From the NCBI GenBank assembly GCA_946999045.1, contig CAMQBR010000004.1:1-64000 (forward strand): a DNA stretch of 64,000 nt, written 5' to 3'. This document shows, piece by piece, positions 45,887-54,926 of the stretch. Every line of letters starts with the position of its first letter. Positions within the stretch are counted from its first letter, which is position 1. Under the pieces are notes generated by a model. That model saw only the letters and a list, made by a program, of their open reading frames with translations, had not been told where the DNA came from and did no database searches. The DNA comes from an uncultured Prevotella sp. GTDB lineage: Bacteria > Bacteroidota > Bacteroidia > Bacteroidales > Bacteroidaceae. The position numbers and the translations under genes were made by a program.

Positions 45887-47371
45887 ATGAACAGATTGCT
45901 ATCTATATTCATGCTCATGGGCACCGTGTTGCCTACTTGCGCACAAACCGCCCTCACCTTAGATAGTTGCAGGACTATGGCATTGCGCAATAACAAGCAA
46001 CTGAATGTAGCCCGATTGCAGCAAGATGTTGCGAAGAACACACGAAAAGCTCTGCGTACAAAATATCTGCCCAAGGTAGATGCCATAGGCGGATATGAGT
46101 TGTTTGAGAAAGAGATTTCGTTGTTAAGCGACCAACAAAAAACAGAATTTGCCAACATGGGTACCATTGTTGGACAAAAGCTACAATCCAAAATGCCAGC
46201 TACAATAATGGCATTAATGCAACAAAATCTCATTACACCGCAAATGGTGCAACAGTTTGGCAAAATTATGGGCATCATGACCCCAGCACTTGTTAATGCA
46301 GGCAACAGCATTGGCAATAGCATAAAAGAGGCATTTGAAACCAATACACACCAAATTTGGACAGGTGCGGTAATGGTACGGCAGCCTCTTTATATGGGCG
46401 GAGGCATTATTGCAGCTAACAACATTGCCAACATTGCCGAACAAATGGCAACCAACAACACCCAACTGCAAGCACAAAACATTGTATACAACATTGACCA
46501 TACCTACTGGTTGCTGGTTTCACTAAAGCGTAAACACCTGTTAGCAACCAACTATTGTGCATTGGTTAGTAAATTATTAACAGATGTTCGTAATATGCTA
46601 AAAGAGGGAGTGGCTACTCGCGCTGACACCTTAAAACTGGCAGTAAAACTAAATGAGGCAGAGATGACGCTCACCAAGGTTGAAGATGGTATGACGTTGG
46701 CAAAGATGCTGTTATGTCAGTTGTGTGGTTTGCCACTCAATCAAAACATTACCTTGGCTGATGAAAATAAAGATAATCTGTCAACTTCCTACATAGAGCC
46801 TAATAGAGATTGGGATGTAAGCAAATCAAGACCCGAGTTACGGCTGCTGCAAAATGCTATTGACATCAGCAAAGAGCGCACTCATCTGATAAAAGCATTG
46901 TATTTGCCACACGTTATGCTAACGGGTGGTTACCTTGTATCTAATCCTAATATGTACAACGGATACCAACGTAAGTTTGGTGGTACATGGAATGTAGGTA
47001 TTGTTTTGCAGATACCTGTATGGAACTGGGGCGAGGGTACATATAAAATACGTGCATCAAAGACTGCTACCAATATGGCACAGCTTACCATGAACGATGT
47101 ACAGGAAAAAATAGACTTGCAAATTGCTCAATGCAAATTCAAGATAAGTGAAGCACAACACAAGTTAGTTTCGGCTACAAAAAATATAAAGAGTGCAGAA
47201 GAGAACTTGAGATGTGCCACCTTAGGATTTAAGGAGGGCGTTATCAACTCAACTGATGTTATGGCAGCACAAACTGCTTGGCAACAAGCTCAAAGCCAAA
47301 AAATTGACGCAGAAATAGAAGTTAAATTAGCTCAAGTAGACTTACAGAAGGCACTTGGCATCTTACAATAA
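45887..47371 (+). CDS. TolC-family outer-membrane efflux protein
   Basis: This trimeric outer-membrane channel subunit has 494 residues from the ATG at 45887. An in-frame start at 45839 lies inside the previous gene and before the signal peptide. The signal peptide ends near PTCA/QT. Two outer-membrane efflux repeats are visible: LDSCRTMALRNNKQLNVARL at the start of the first, and SRPELRLLQNAIDISKERTH in the second. VINSTDVMAAQTAWQQAQS is the usual conserved helix. Together with the next three genes it forms a drug or metabolite export set. Confidence 0.9.
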   Translation: MNRLLSIFMLMGTVLPTCAQTALTLDSCRTMALRNNKQLNVARLQQDVAKNTRKALRTKYLPKVDAIGGYELFEKEISLLSDQQKTEFANMGTIVGQKLQSKMPATIMALMQQNLITPQMVQQFGKIMGIMTPALVNAGNSIGNSIKEAFETNTHQIWTGAVMVRQPLYMGGGIIAANNIANIAEQMATNNTQLQAQNIVYNIDHTYWLLVSLKRKHLLATNYCALVSKLLTDVRNMLKEGVATRADTLKLAVKLNEAEMTLTKVEDGMTLAKMLLCQLCGLPLNQNITLADENKDNLSTSYIEPNRDWDVSKSRPELRLLQNAIDISKERTHLIKALYLPHVMLTGGYLVSNPNMYNGYQRKFGGTWNVGIVLQIPVWNWGEGTYKIRASKTATNMAQLTMNDVQEKIDLQIAQCKFKISEAQHKLVSATKNIKSAEENLRCATLGFKEGVINSTDVMAAQTAWQQAQSQKIDAEIEVKLAQVDLQKALGILQ

Positions 47372-47379
47372 TTGAAATC

Positions 47380-48369
47380 ATGACAACAAAATCACAACGC
47401 AATAATATTTTATTAGCTATTATAGGTTTCATAGTAGTCGTTATCATTGTAGCCATTATAGGGTTCTTTACCTTAGGACAAACGCCAGAAATTATTCAGG
47501 GCGAGGTTGAAGTATCTGAATACAGGGTATCGAGCAAACTTCCTGGACGAATTTTAGAACTTCGTGTAAAGGAAGGTGATTATGTAAAGGTGGGTGATAC
47601 ACTGGCTATATTGTCGGCACCTGAAGTAAATGCACAAGAATCGGCTATGTCTGCTACCCAGCAAGCAGCATCAGCCATGAGCGATATGGCTAACAATGGT
47701 GCACGTAAAGAACAGATACGGGGGGCTTACGAATTGTGGCAACAAGCCATTGCTGTTGCCGATATTGCAAAAAAATCGTACGAACGTGTGCAAAACTTGT
47801 TTAACGAAGGTGTGCTCAGTGCGCAAAAGCGTGATGAAGCCTTTGCAACATACAAGGCTCGTGAAGCACAGGTTAAAGCAGCCAAGAGCCAATATGACAT
47901 GGCAAAAAATGGTGCACGCTCTGAAGAAAAGCGTGCTGCTGCCAAGCAGGCACAAGCAGCTCAAGGTGCTGTAAACGTTGTAAAATCTCTTTTGAAAGAA
48001 ACTGTTCAGATATCACAGGTTGAAGGAGAAGTAAGCAGCATCTATCCTAAAGAGGGCGAACTGGTTGGTATTGGCTCTCCTATCATGAGTATATCTATCA
48101 TGAACGACCTATGGGGTACGTTTAATATACGCGAAGATCAGCTAAAAGGTATGAAGGTAGGCGATACATTCAAGGCTTTCTCACCTGCATTCAACAAGGA
48201 AATAAAGATGAAGATATTCTATATAAAGGATCAAGGGTCGTACGCTGTATGGAAAGCAACAAAGACTAACGGACAATACGACCTCAAGACTTTTGAAGTA
48301 AAGGCTCGTCCTGTAAAGAAGTTTGATGGTTTGCGTCCTGGTATGTCGCTCATTATTCGTGAGTCATAG
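47380..48369 (+). CDS. HlyD-family periplasmic adaptor
   Basis: This 329-residue membrane-fusion protein has one N-terminal helix (about 12-31). The split biotinyl-lipoyl domain (YRVSSKLPGRILELRVKEGD and EGEVSSIYPKEGELVGIGSP) flanks an Ala-rich helical hairpin (about 90-195). It would bridge the inner-membrane permeases to the TolC-type channel. It begins 9 bp after the tolC stop and 90 bp before the first permease gene. Confidence 0.9.
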   Translation: MTTKSQRNNILLAIIGFIVVVIIVAIIGFFTLGQTPEIIQGEVEVSEYRVSSKLPGRILELRVKEGDYVKVGDTLAILSAPEVNAQESAMSATQQAASAMSDMANNGARKEQIRGAYELWQQAIAVADIAKKSYERVQNLFNEGVLSAQKRDEAFATYKAREAQVKAAKSQYDMAKNGARSEEKRAAAKQAQAAQGAVNVVKSLLKETVQISQVEGEVSSIYPKEGELVGIGSPIMSISIMNDLWGTFNIREDQLKGMKVGDTFKAFSPAFNKEIKMKIFYIKDQGSYAVWKATKTNGQYDLKTFEVKARPVKKFDGLRPGMSLIIRES

Positions 48370-48459
48370 ACTTAGGATTACATTTACGACATCATAAAAC
48401 TTACATCATGTGTTGTACAGAAATCTTCAGAATTTAAGCAAAAAAAAGTTAGGTAGTTC

Positions 48460-49623
48460 ATGTTTAAAAGAATCATACAAATTGCTATTCGCGAATGTGG
48501 AATATTAATCAAAAACCCCATATACGGCTTTTGTATGGTGATATTCCCTTTGCTTATCATATTCTTTTTCACCTCGTTAATGAACGAGGGGCAGCCTATA
48601 GAAATGCCTGTTGGCGTGGTAGACCAAGACAATACATCTGTGTCGCGACAAATGATACGTTCGTTAAACGCATTTCAATGTACCGATGTAGTGGCACACT
48701 ATCCTAATGTAAACGAAGCGCGCAACGCTATTCAGCGCAATGAGATATATGCTTTCTTGCTGATACCGAAAAATACTACCGAACATTTGGTGAGTGGTAG
48801 ACAACCAAAGGTATCGTTTTATTATAGCAGTGTGTCGTTGGTGGCAGGTTCTACCCTATTCAGAGACTTAAAGACCATTACCTCACTGGGGACAGCAGGC
48901 GTGATAGCAACCAAGCTATCGGCTATGGGCAAGACGCAAAACGAGATAAGAACGTTTTTGCAACCTATCGCAATAGATATGCATGCCATTAATAACCCAT
49001 GGGCTAACTACAACGTATATCTGTCTACCACCATGATACCTGGCGTATTGCTACTTTTTATTTTCCTTATTTCGGCTTACTCTATTGGTACTGAACTAAA
49101 GTTTAAGCGGTCAAAGAAGTGGCTGGAAATGGCAGACAATAATATCATTGTAGCACTAACAGGTAAGATGCTTCCTCAAACCATTATCTTTTTAATCATC
49201 TTTTATGCGTTTGAGTTTTACATCTACTACGTATTAGGCTTTCCACATCAGGGAGGGGCTATACCTATATTATTGTTAGGTTTGCTCTCTGTATTGGCTG
49301 CACAAGGGTTTGGTATCTTTATTTTTGGTCTCATTCCATCGTTGCGTATGTCAATGAGTGTATGTTCGTTATGGGGAATGTTGAGCTTTACTTTCATGGG
49401 AGCTACCTATCCCCTATTCTCTATGGACTCAATGATAGAGGCTGTTGCACAACTCTTTCCACTAAGACACTGCTACATGATTTATCAAATGTGTATTTTC
49501 AACGGCTTTGCATTGACCGATGCGTGGTTTAACATCTTGGCTTTGGTTATCTTTATAGCCTTGCCTTTGTTTACCATACGCTACATTAAGCGTTCAATGC
49601 TGCTGTACAAGTACATTCCATAA
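48460..49623 (+). CDS. ABC-2 type transporter permease
   Basis: This 387-residue protein has an N-terminal helix (GFCMVIFPLLIIFFFTSL), a large periplasmic domain (about 45-180) and five further helices. This is the layout of YhhJ/YbhS-type ABC-2 permeases. PVGVVDQDNTSVSRQMIRSL is a typical segment. No ATP-binding subunit is encoded in this group. It is paired with the next gene, so the two probably form a heterodimer. Confidence 0.88.
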   Translation: MFKRIIQIAIRECGILIKNPIYGFCMVIFPLLIIFFFTSLMNEGQPIEMPVGVVDQDNTSVSRQMIRSLNAFQCTDVVAHYPNVNEARNAIQRNEIYAFLLIPKNTTEHLVSGRQPKVSFYYSSVSLVAGSTLFRDLKTITSLGTAGVIATKLSAMGKTQNEIRTFLQPIAIDMHAINNPWANYNVYLSTTMIPGVLLLFIFLISAYSIGTELKFKRSKKWLEMADNNIIVALTGKMLPQTIIFLIIFYAFEFYIYYVLGFPHQGGAIPILLLGLLSVLAAQGFGIFIFGLIPSLRMSMSVCSLWGMLSFTFMGATYPLFSMDSMIEAVAQLFPLRHCYMIYQMCIFNGFALTDAWFNILALVIFIALPLFTIRYIKRSMLLYKYIP

Positions 49624-49683
49624 AAACCAAAATGGTATTACAAATGTGTGCAGGCACAAAATAAATAAGATTAGTATCAAGAA

Positions 49684-50952
49684 ATGAACTATGGTATTTT
49701 ACATCGAATGATAGAAGGTATTCAGGATATGTGCTATATCTTGAAAAAGGAATTACACTCTACTTTTACCGATGAAGGCGTACTGATATTCTGCATTTTA
49801 GTGCCACTTATCTACCCCCTAATTTACTCGTGGGCATATAATAATGAGGTAACACGCAATGTACCTGTGGCAATAGTCGACCTTGATAACAGTCAGCTTA
49901 GTCGACAGTTTATTCGTGATGTAGATGCTTCGCCCGATACCAAGGTGGCTTATTACTGCAACAGTATTGCAGAAGCCAAAGAGTTGGTAGCTCGACAAGC
50001 AGTGCACGGCATTATTTATTTTCCAAATGAATTTGCTAAAACTGTTTACAGAGGAACCCAATCGCATGTGAGTGTATATTGCGATATGAGTTTAATGCTG
50101 ACGTATAAGGCTATTATGCAAACCACACAGTCTGTAGCTACCAAACTTAATACGAATATGCAACTACAACAGACTGGCGGATATACCAACAGAGATGATG
50201 AGGTAACGGTAGAACCAATGTTGGTTGATGCGGTTCAGATATTCAATAGTACAGGTGGTTACGGTAATGCACTCATTCCTGCAGTGCTGATGATGATTAT
50301 TCAACAAACATTATTGTTGGGTATTGGCTTGTCTGCTGGTACGGCAAGAGAACACAATCGCTACAAAGATCTTGTACCTATTAGCAAGCATTATAATGGA
50401 ATATTTCGTATAGTATTAGGTAAGTCAATGGCTTACTTTATGCTTTATGCAGTATTGGGGGCTTACCTTGCTTTGGTAGTGCCTGCCCTGTTTGGCTTTA
50501 CCTCACTTTCTTCTGCACAAGCACTTATTGGATTGTTAGTGCCATACATTTTGGCTTGTATCTTCTTTGGTATGACTATATCTTGTTTGGTGCGCTATCG
50601 TGAGAACGTTATGTTACTGGTGGTATTTACTTCTATCCCATTATTATTTCTCACAGGTATCTCATGGCCTCAACACAACATACCAGGAGCATGGCAAGGT
50701 ATATCATGGCTTTTCCCTTCTACCTTTGGTGTAAGAGGCTTTATCCGTATCAATGGTATGGGAGCTACCTTACCTGATATACTTACTGAGTATCAAGCAT
50801 TGTGGATTCAGGTGGTGGCTTATTTCTTCATCACCTGTGCTGTATATCGTTACCAAATCATCCGCACCCGCACTCGCGCCATTATGAAGTACGAAGCACT
50901 AAGGAACAAAGCACAACTGGCTAAAGAGAAAAAGCAAAAGGAAAGGGGCTAA
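49684..50952 (+). CDS. ABC-2 type transporter permease (second)
   Basis: This paralogue of the previous protein has 422 residues, with FCILVPLIYPLIYSWAYNNE, then PVAIVDLDNSQLSRQFIRDV in the periplasmic domain and a C-terminal helix bundle (LVPYILACIFFGMTISCLVR). The basic cytoplasmic tail (KAQLAKEKKQKERG) follows. It is the last gene of the export group and is convergent with mrp. Confidence 0.88.
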   Translation: MNYGILHRMIEGIQDMCYILKKELHSTFTDEGVLIFCILVPLIYPLIYSWAYNNEVTRNVPVAIVDLDNSQLSRQFIRDVDASPDTKVAYYCNSIAEAKELVARQAVHGIIYFPNEFAKTVYRGTQSHVSVYCDMSLMLTYKAIMQTTQSVATKLNTNMQLQQTGGYTNRDDEVTVEPMLVDAVQIFNSTGGYGNALIPAVLMMIIQQTLLLGIGLSAGTAREHNRYKDLVPISKHYNGIFRIVLGKSMAYFMLYAVLGAYLALVVPALFGFTSLSSAQALIGLLVPYILACIFFGMTISCLVRYRENVMLLVVFTSIPLLFLTGISWPQHNIPGAWQGISWLFPSTFGVRGFIRINGMGATLPDILTEYQALWIQVVAYFFITCAVYRYQIIRTRTRAIMKYEALRNKAQLAKEKKQKERG

Positions 50953-51185
50953 ACAAACATAAACAACCTTGTGTTGAACACAAAAAAACACAGAGATATA
51001 ATACCTGCATGGTATGATTATCTGATATAAGAGAGGCCTGTAGAAGGTATAAACGACAAGTATTATAAATATAATCTACAAAGAAAAATGATAATACTTT
51101 TTCAAGAAAAAAAATATAAGAGAGATTTTAGTAATATTAAAGATTTTTCTTGGCACTGAAAAATCTTATTCTTAAAATGTTCACA

Positions 51186-51211
51186 AAAAAAAAGTATGCC
51201 AACGGCATACT
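51186..51211 (-). terminator. Terminator of mrp
   Basis: AGTATGCC-AAC-GGCATACT (51193-51211) is a perfect 8-bp hairpin. On the minus strand it is followed by eight T (51186-51193 are A on +). Confidence 0.75.
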
Positions 51212-51213
51212 AT

Positions 51214-51312
51214 AAAATCTGCGTTATCCGTATAATCTGCAAGAAACAACACAAGGTAAGAAGCATTTACAAGCGAGATATATTTCTCACAGATTACGCA
51301 AATAACGTAAAT
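51214..51312. repeat. Inverted repeat with dispersed 21-bp motif
   Basis: Left arm 51214-51246 (AATCTGCGTTATCCGTATAA, then TCTGCAAGAAA) is inverted with some mismatches at 51282-51312 (TTTCTCACAGATTACGCAAA and TAACGTAAAT). The 21-bp start of the right arm is repeated after rodA at 16550-16570 with one mismatch. Confidence 0.6.
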
Positions 51313-51322
51313 ACAAAAAGTA

Positions 51323-52420
51323 TTATTTCACCCCTACTATCTTGGTTGGTTCTTGTTCTTTATTACGACGCTTGGTAACCGTAACTACGGCTTGAGCTAA
51401 GTTAAGGAAAGCTTGCCCTGTGATGGTTTCTGCATTAACTGCACAAGGAACACCGTTGTCGCCATGCTCACAAATACTCTGTATCAACGGAATTTGAGCT
51501 AACAAAGGAGTATTCATCTCCTCAGCAAGTTTCTTACATCCGTCTTTCCCAAAGATATAATATTTGTTTTCTGGTAACTCGGCAGGTGTAAACCACGCCA
51601 TATTCTCTACCAATCCAAGAATTGGTACGTTCACCTTGTTATTGCGGTACATATCAATACCCTTACGAGCATCTGCTAAAGCTACATTCTGTGGTGTACT
51701 TACAATGACAGCCCCTGTAATAGCAAGCGTTTGTAACAAGGTAAGATGAATATCACTTGTTCCGGGTGGCGTATCCAAAATAAAGTAATCAAGTTCACCC
51801 CAATCGGTATCAGCAATCAATTGTTTAAGAGCTTGCGTTGCCATACCACCACGCCAAAGCATTGCAGTATTAGGTTCAACAAAAAAGCCTATGCTCAATA
51901 ACTTAACGGCATATTTTTCTAAAGGTAAAATGAGTTGCCTACCATCTTTATCAACCGCATAAACACGTTCTTTCTCTACCCCAAACATCTTAGGTATTGA
52001 CGGTCCAAAGATGTCGGCATCAAGTAATCCTACCTTATATCCTAAACGAGCCAAAGCAATGGCAAGATTGGATGAAACGGTAGACTTCCCTACTCCACCT
52101 TTACCTGAACTAACGGCAATAATATTCTTTACCTGTGGTAATAGTTTTCCTACCTCAGGACGAGGGGCTGACTTAAATTCTGCTTTAATAGTAACCTCTA
52201 CATCTTTACTTATATGATAATGAATGGCTGCCTCAGCTGCTTTGAGTGTAGACTTAAGAAAGGGATCGGTCTCACGCGGAAAGATTAAAGTAAACTCCAC
52301 CTTCATACCGTTGATGCGAACATCATCAGCCAGCATTTCACTCTCTATAAGATTTTTTTTCGTTCCAGGATATGTTACCGTTGCCAGTGCATCGGTTATC
52401 AATTTTGGGTATAGTGTCAT
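51323..52420 (-). CDS. mrp: Mrp/NBP35-family iron-sulfur carrier ATPase
   Basis: This P-loop ATPase is thought to load iron-sulfur clusters onto apo-proteins. It has an N-terminal MIP18/DUF59 domain (about residues 1-80) and a deviant Walker A (SSGKGGVGKST, about 105-115), then GLLDADIFGPSIPKMFG and DYFILDTPPGTSD. The length of 365 is normal. A clear C-terminal CxxC pair is not present, as in several Bacteroidetes members. It is separate from trmB, with a long imperfect hairpin between them. Confidence 0.9.
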   Translation of the reverse strand: MTLYPKLITDALATVTYPGTKKNLIESEMLADDVRINGMKVEFTLIFPRETDPFLKSTLKAAEAAIHYHISKDVEVTIKAEFKSAPRPEVGKLLPQVKNIIAVSSGKGGVGKSTVSSNLAIALARLGYKVGLLDADIFGPSIPKMFGVEKERVYAVDKDGRQLILPLEKYAVKLLSIGFFVEPNTAMLWRGGMATQALKQLIADTDWGELDYFILDTPPGTSDIHLTLLQTLAITGAVIVSTPQNVALADARKGIDMYRNNKVNVPILGLVENMAWFTPAELPENKYYIFGKDGCKKLAEEMNTPLLAQIPLIQSICEHGDNGVPCAVNAETITGQAFLNLAQAVVTVTKRRNKEQEPTKIVGVK

Positions 52421-52474
52421 ATTATTATATGTTTATAAGTATCATCTTCCTATTTGTTATGATGCCTAGGTAAT

Positions 52475-52612
52475 AAAAAGGAGTAGACGAGAAGTTATCG
52501 GGAGTTAACAGACGTTAATTTTGTAAATAGAAAAACGCCATATACTTTTTTCTCTTTCTATTAAATAAGCAGTTGTCTGTTAGCTCCTGCTTACTCTTTT
52601 TTTTTACTCCTA
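52475..52612. repeat. Long imperfect hairpin between mrp and trmB
   Basis: Arms 52475-52513 and 52574-52612 share AGGAGTA...GGAGTTAACAGAC and its inverted form GTCTGTTAGCTCC...TACTCCT, with mismatches between. On the minus strand it lies between the trmB stop and the mrp start, so it could end trmB transcription or be an old mobile repeat. Confidence 0.5.
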
Positions 52613-52633
52613 TATGTACACAAACTTTTCTTA

Positions 52634-53404
52634 TTATTTAGCCACCTCTTTGCTACTTCGCTTACTACGATGATAACTTCTGTAGTCATCTAAAGGAATA
52701 TCTACATTGGGTTCTTGCAATTCACCTTGCTTTGATAATAAAAATTTAATGTACTTAATGTTCAATCCACGTTGTATCCACATTCCTTCGTAATAAGTCT
52801 GAATAGACAATATCTGTTTAGTTGCCATATCAACATCTAAGGTATGATACAAATCTTGGGTCTTTTCAATCACCTTTAGATTGTTTTTATCAACCATATA
52901 AGATGTGTAAGTAAACAGAAAATTAGAATCTGTTTTCAAATGAATTACCCCATTATCAACTAAAAAATGACGATAACGATTCATAAAATACGTACTTGTG
53001 AGTCGCTTGCGTGCATTCTTCATTTGTGGATCTGAGAATGTAAGCCATATCTCCTGAACCTCATCTGGAGCAAAGAAGCGGTCAATAATCTCGATATTAG
53101 TTCTCAAAAAAGCTACATTAGACAGCTTCTCTTGCAAAGCCTGCTTTGCACCCGTCCACATACGAGCTCCCTTAATATCCACACCAATGAAGTTGATATG
53201 CGGAAAAAGCTTTGCCAACCCAATGGTATATTCGCCCTTTCCACATCCCAACTCCAATACAATTGGATGATTATTCATGAAAAACATCTTACGCCAATGC
53301 CCTTTCATTTCAAAAGGAACATCGCTTATCACAGAAAATGGATATTGAAAAACGTTGGGAAACGTTTCCATCTCTGTAAATTTTTCTATTTTTCCTTTGC
53401 CCAT
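52634..53404 (-). CDS. trmB: tRNA (guanine-N7-)-methyltransferase
   Basis: This SAM-dependent enzyme methylates G46 of t[19 protein letters not shown] is the SAM motif, [13 protein letters not shown] the next strand, and [17 protein letters not shown] the TrmB-specific segment (usually FPDPWPKxRHxKRR, here [12 protein letters not shown]). It has 256 residues from the ATG at 53404, which is 1 bp after the ilvE stop; an in-frame start at 53425 lies inside ilvE. The C-terminus is Ser/Lys-rich. Confidence 0.9.
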   Translation of the reverse strand: MGKGKIEKFTEMETFPNVFQYPFSVISDVPFEMKGHWRKMFFMNNHPIVLELGCGKGEYTIGLAKLFPHINFIGVDIKGARMWTGAKQALQEKLSNVAFLRTNIEIIDRFFAPDEVQEIWLTFSDPQMKNARKRLTSTYFMNRYRHFLVDNGVIHLKTDSNFLFTYTSYMVDKNNLKVIEKTQDLYHTLDVDMATKQILSIQTYYEGMWIQRGLNIKYIKFLLSKQGELQEPNVDIPLDDYRSYHRSKRSSKEVAK

Positions 53405-53405
53405 A

Positions 53406-54434
53406 TTATTTATTGGGGGTATCAATTAATACCGTTGTCCAATTATGCGTATCGGGTTCGGTACCATATTGTATACCTCTCAACTTAATATACAGCTTCT
53501 CTGAGATAGGTCCAGGTTTCTCTCCAAAGGTATAACGCTTATCCATTTCCAAGTCATCTATATAGCTAATAGGACTTATTACAGCTGCGGTTCCACAAGC
53601 ACCTGCTTCCTCGAAGGTACTTAATTCTTCCTCTGGAACAGGACGATGTTCTACTCTCAATCCGAAATCCTTTGCCAATTGCATCAAACTCTTATTGGTA
53701 ATAGAAGGTAAGATGCTCTCCGTTTTCGGCGTAATGTATGTATTGTTCTTAATACCAAAGAAGTTAGCTGCACCGCATTCGTCAATATATTTCTTCTCTT
53801 TAGCGTCAAGATAGAACTCACTGGCATAGCCTTTCTCATGTGCTATCTGATGAGCACGAAGCGAAGCTGCATAATTTCCACCTACTTTATACTTACCTGT
53901 TCCAAGCGGAGCCGAGCGATCGTACTTGCGGACAATCATATAAGGATTGGCACAAAAGCCTCCCTTGAAGTATGGACCTACAGGAGAAACAAAGATGATA
54001 AAAGCATACTCCTTTGCAGGACTGACACCTAACTGTGCAGACCAACCTATAAGTAAAGGACGGATATACAATGAAGCACCGCTCTCGTATGGAGGTATGT
54101 AATCTTCATTCAATTGTACTACCTTGGTTACCATCTCTTCAAACAAATGAGTAGGCAGCTCTGGCATCACAATACCGCGACAAGTGCTCTGCAAACGTTC
54201 TGCATTATCCTTCATACGAAACACACGAACCTTCCCATCAGAACAACGAAAGGCTTTTAATCCCTCAAAAGCTTCCTGCCCATAGTGCAAACAACTTGCT
54301 GCTATGTGCATATTTAAGTGTTCGTCAGAGCATACTTCTATCTCGCCCCATTTACCATTTTTATAATAACACCTTACATTATAATCCGTCTTAATATAAC
54401 CAAAAGACAGATTACTCCAATCAATATTTTGCAT
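53406..54434 (-). CDS. ilvE: Branched-chain amino acid aminotransferase
   Basis: This class IV PLP enzyme interconverts branched-chain amino acids and their keto acids. The cofactor lysine is in [15 protein letters not shown], and [16 protein letters not shown] is the conserved phosphate-binding region. [14 protein letters not shown] and [16 protein letters not shown] are typical of the BCAT2-like subgroup. The ATG at 54434 (MQNIDWSNL) gives 342 residues; upstream in-frame ATGs (to 54518) encode sequence unlike the family. It is coupled to trmB. Confidence 0.94.
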   Translation of the reverse strand: MQNIDWSNLSFGYIKTDYNVRCYYKNGKWGEIEVCSDEHLNMHIAASCLHYGQEAFEGLKAFRCSDGKVRVFRMKDNAERLQSTCRGIVMPELPTHLFEEMVTKVVQLNEDYIPPYESGASLYIRPLLIGWSAQLGVSPAKEYAFIIFVSPVGPYFKGGFCANPYMIVRKYDRSAPLGTGKYKVGGNYAASLRAHQIAHEKGYASEFYLDAKEKKYIDECGAANFFGIKNNTYITPKTESILPSITNKSLMQLAKDFGLRVEHRPVPEEELSTFEEAGACGTAAVISPISYIDDLEMDKRYTFGEKPGPISEKLYIKLRGIQYGTEPDTHNWTTVLIDTPNK

Positions 54435-54542
54435 TGTTTTATATAATAAATAGTTTATCAATCCTCCAAAGCTATGATAAAAATTCACATCATTGAAGGG
54501 ATGTATCATCCATCGCAACTAAACATTGCGTACAATCTAAAG

Positions 54543-54726
54543 TCTGGTTCTATAAATTACCATCGTATATAGTAATATATGAAATACGTTTTGTTCTCTT
54601 TTGGCTTCTTTTTCATAGAAATCAGGCTGTGCCTTAGCAATTCAAACAAGTTTGATTGTATTTGGCTTGCAATGTTTGGGTTCAAAAATAAACACAAAAT
54701 CTAACAAAGCTAATTATAGAACTTGT
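54543..54726 (-). repeat. MITE-like element, copy H (reversed)
   Basis: On the plus strand it starts TCTGGTTCTATAAATTACCA and ends ATCTAACAAAGCTAATTATA then GAACTTG. Internal CAGGCTGTGCC, AACAAGTTTGATTGTATTTG and GGCTTGCAATG match copies C, D and E. It lies between ilvE and xseB and its end touches the xseB stop codon (54728-54730). Confidence 0.85.
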
Positions 54727-54727
54727 T

Positions 54728-54925
54728 TTAAGCCTTTTCTCCATCTAATATTTTCTTAATATCAACATCAACTTTTGTAAGACGAGCCTTGCAAAGTTTA
54801 ATTAACTTCTGTGCAGTCTTCAAATTATCTGTTAATTCGTCAATATCTAATTCATCATTTTCCATTCGCTGCACAATATCTTCCAATTGACGCATAGCCT
54901 GTTCATAGTTTATCTCTTTTGCCAT
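54728..54925 (-). CDS. xseB: Exodeoxyribonuclease VII small subunit
   Basis: This 65-residue, all-helical protein contains YEQAMRQLEDIVQRMENDEL and the following LDIDELTDNLKTA, matching the XseB signature. It binds XseA in several copies to form exonuclease VII, which degrades single-stranded DNA in both directions. It starts 1 bp after xseA ends. The stop codon abuts a MITE-like element. Confidence 0.92.
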   Translation of the reverse strand: MAKEINYEQAMRQLEDIVQRMENDELDIDELTDNLKTAQKLIKLCKARLTKVDVDIKKILDGEKA

Positions 54926-54926
54926 A

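Noticed and set aside
45709..46344. 211-codon frame on the minus strand
   Set aside because: It is fully antisense to the start of the tolC-type gene, which has a signal peptide and family motifs; the antisense frame is Met/Cys-rich by composition only.
51196..51378. 60-codon frame between the permease gene and mrp
   Set aside because: It crosses the mrp terminator hairpin and an inverted repeat and enters mrp antisense.
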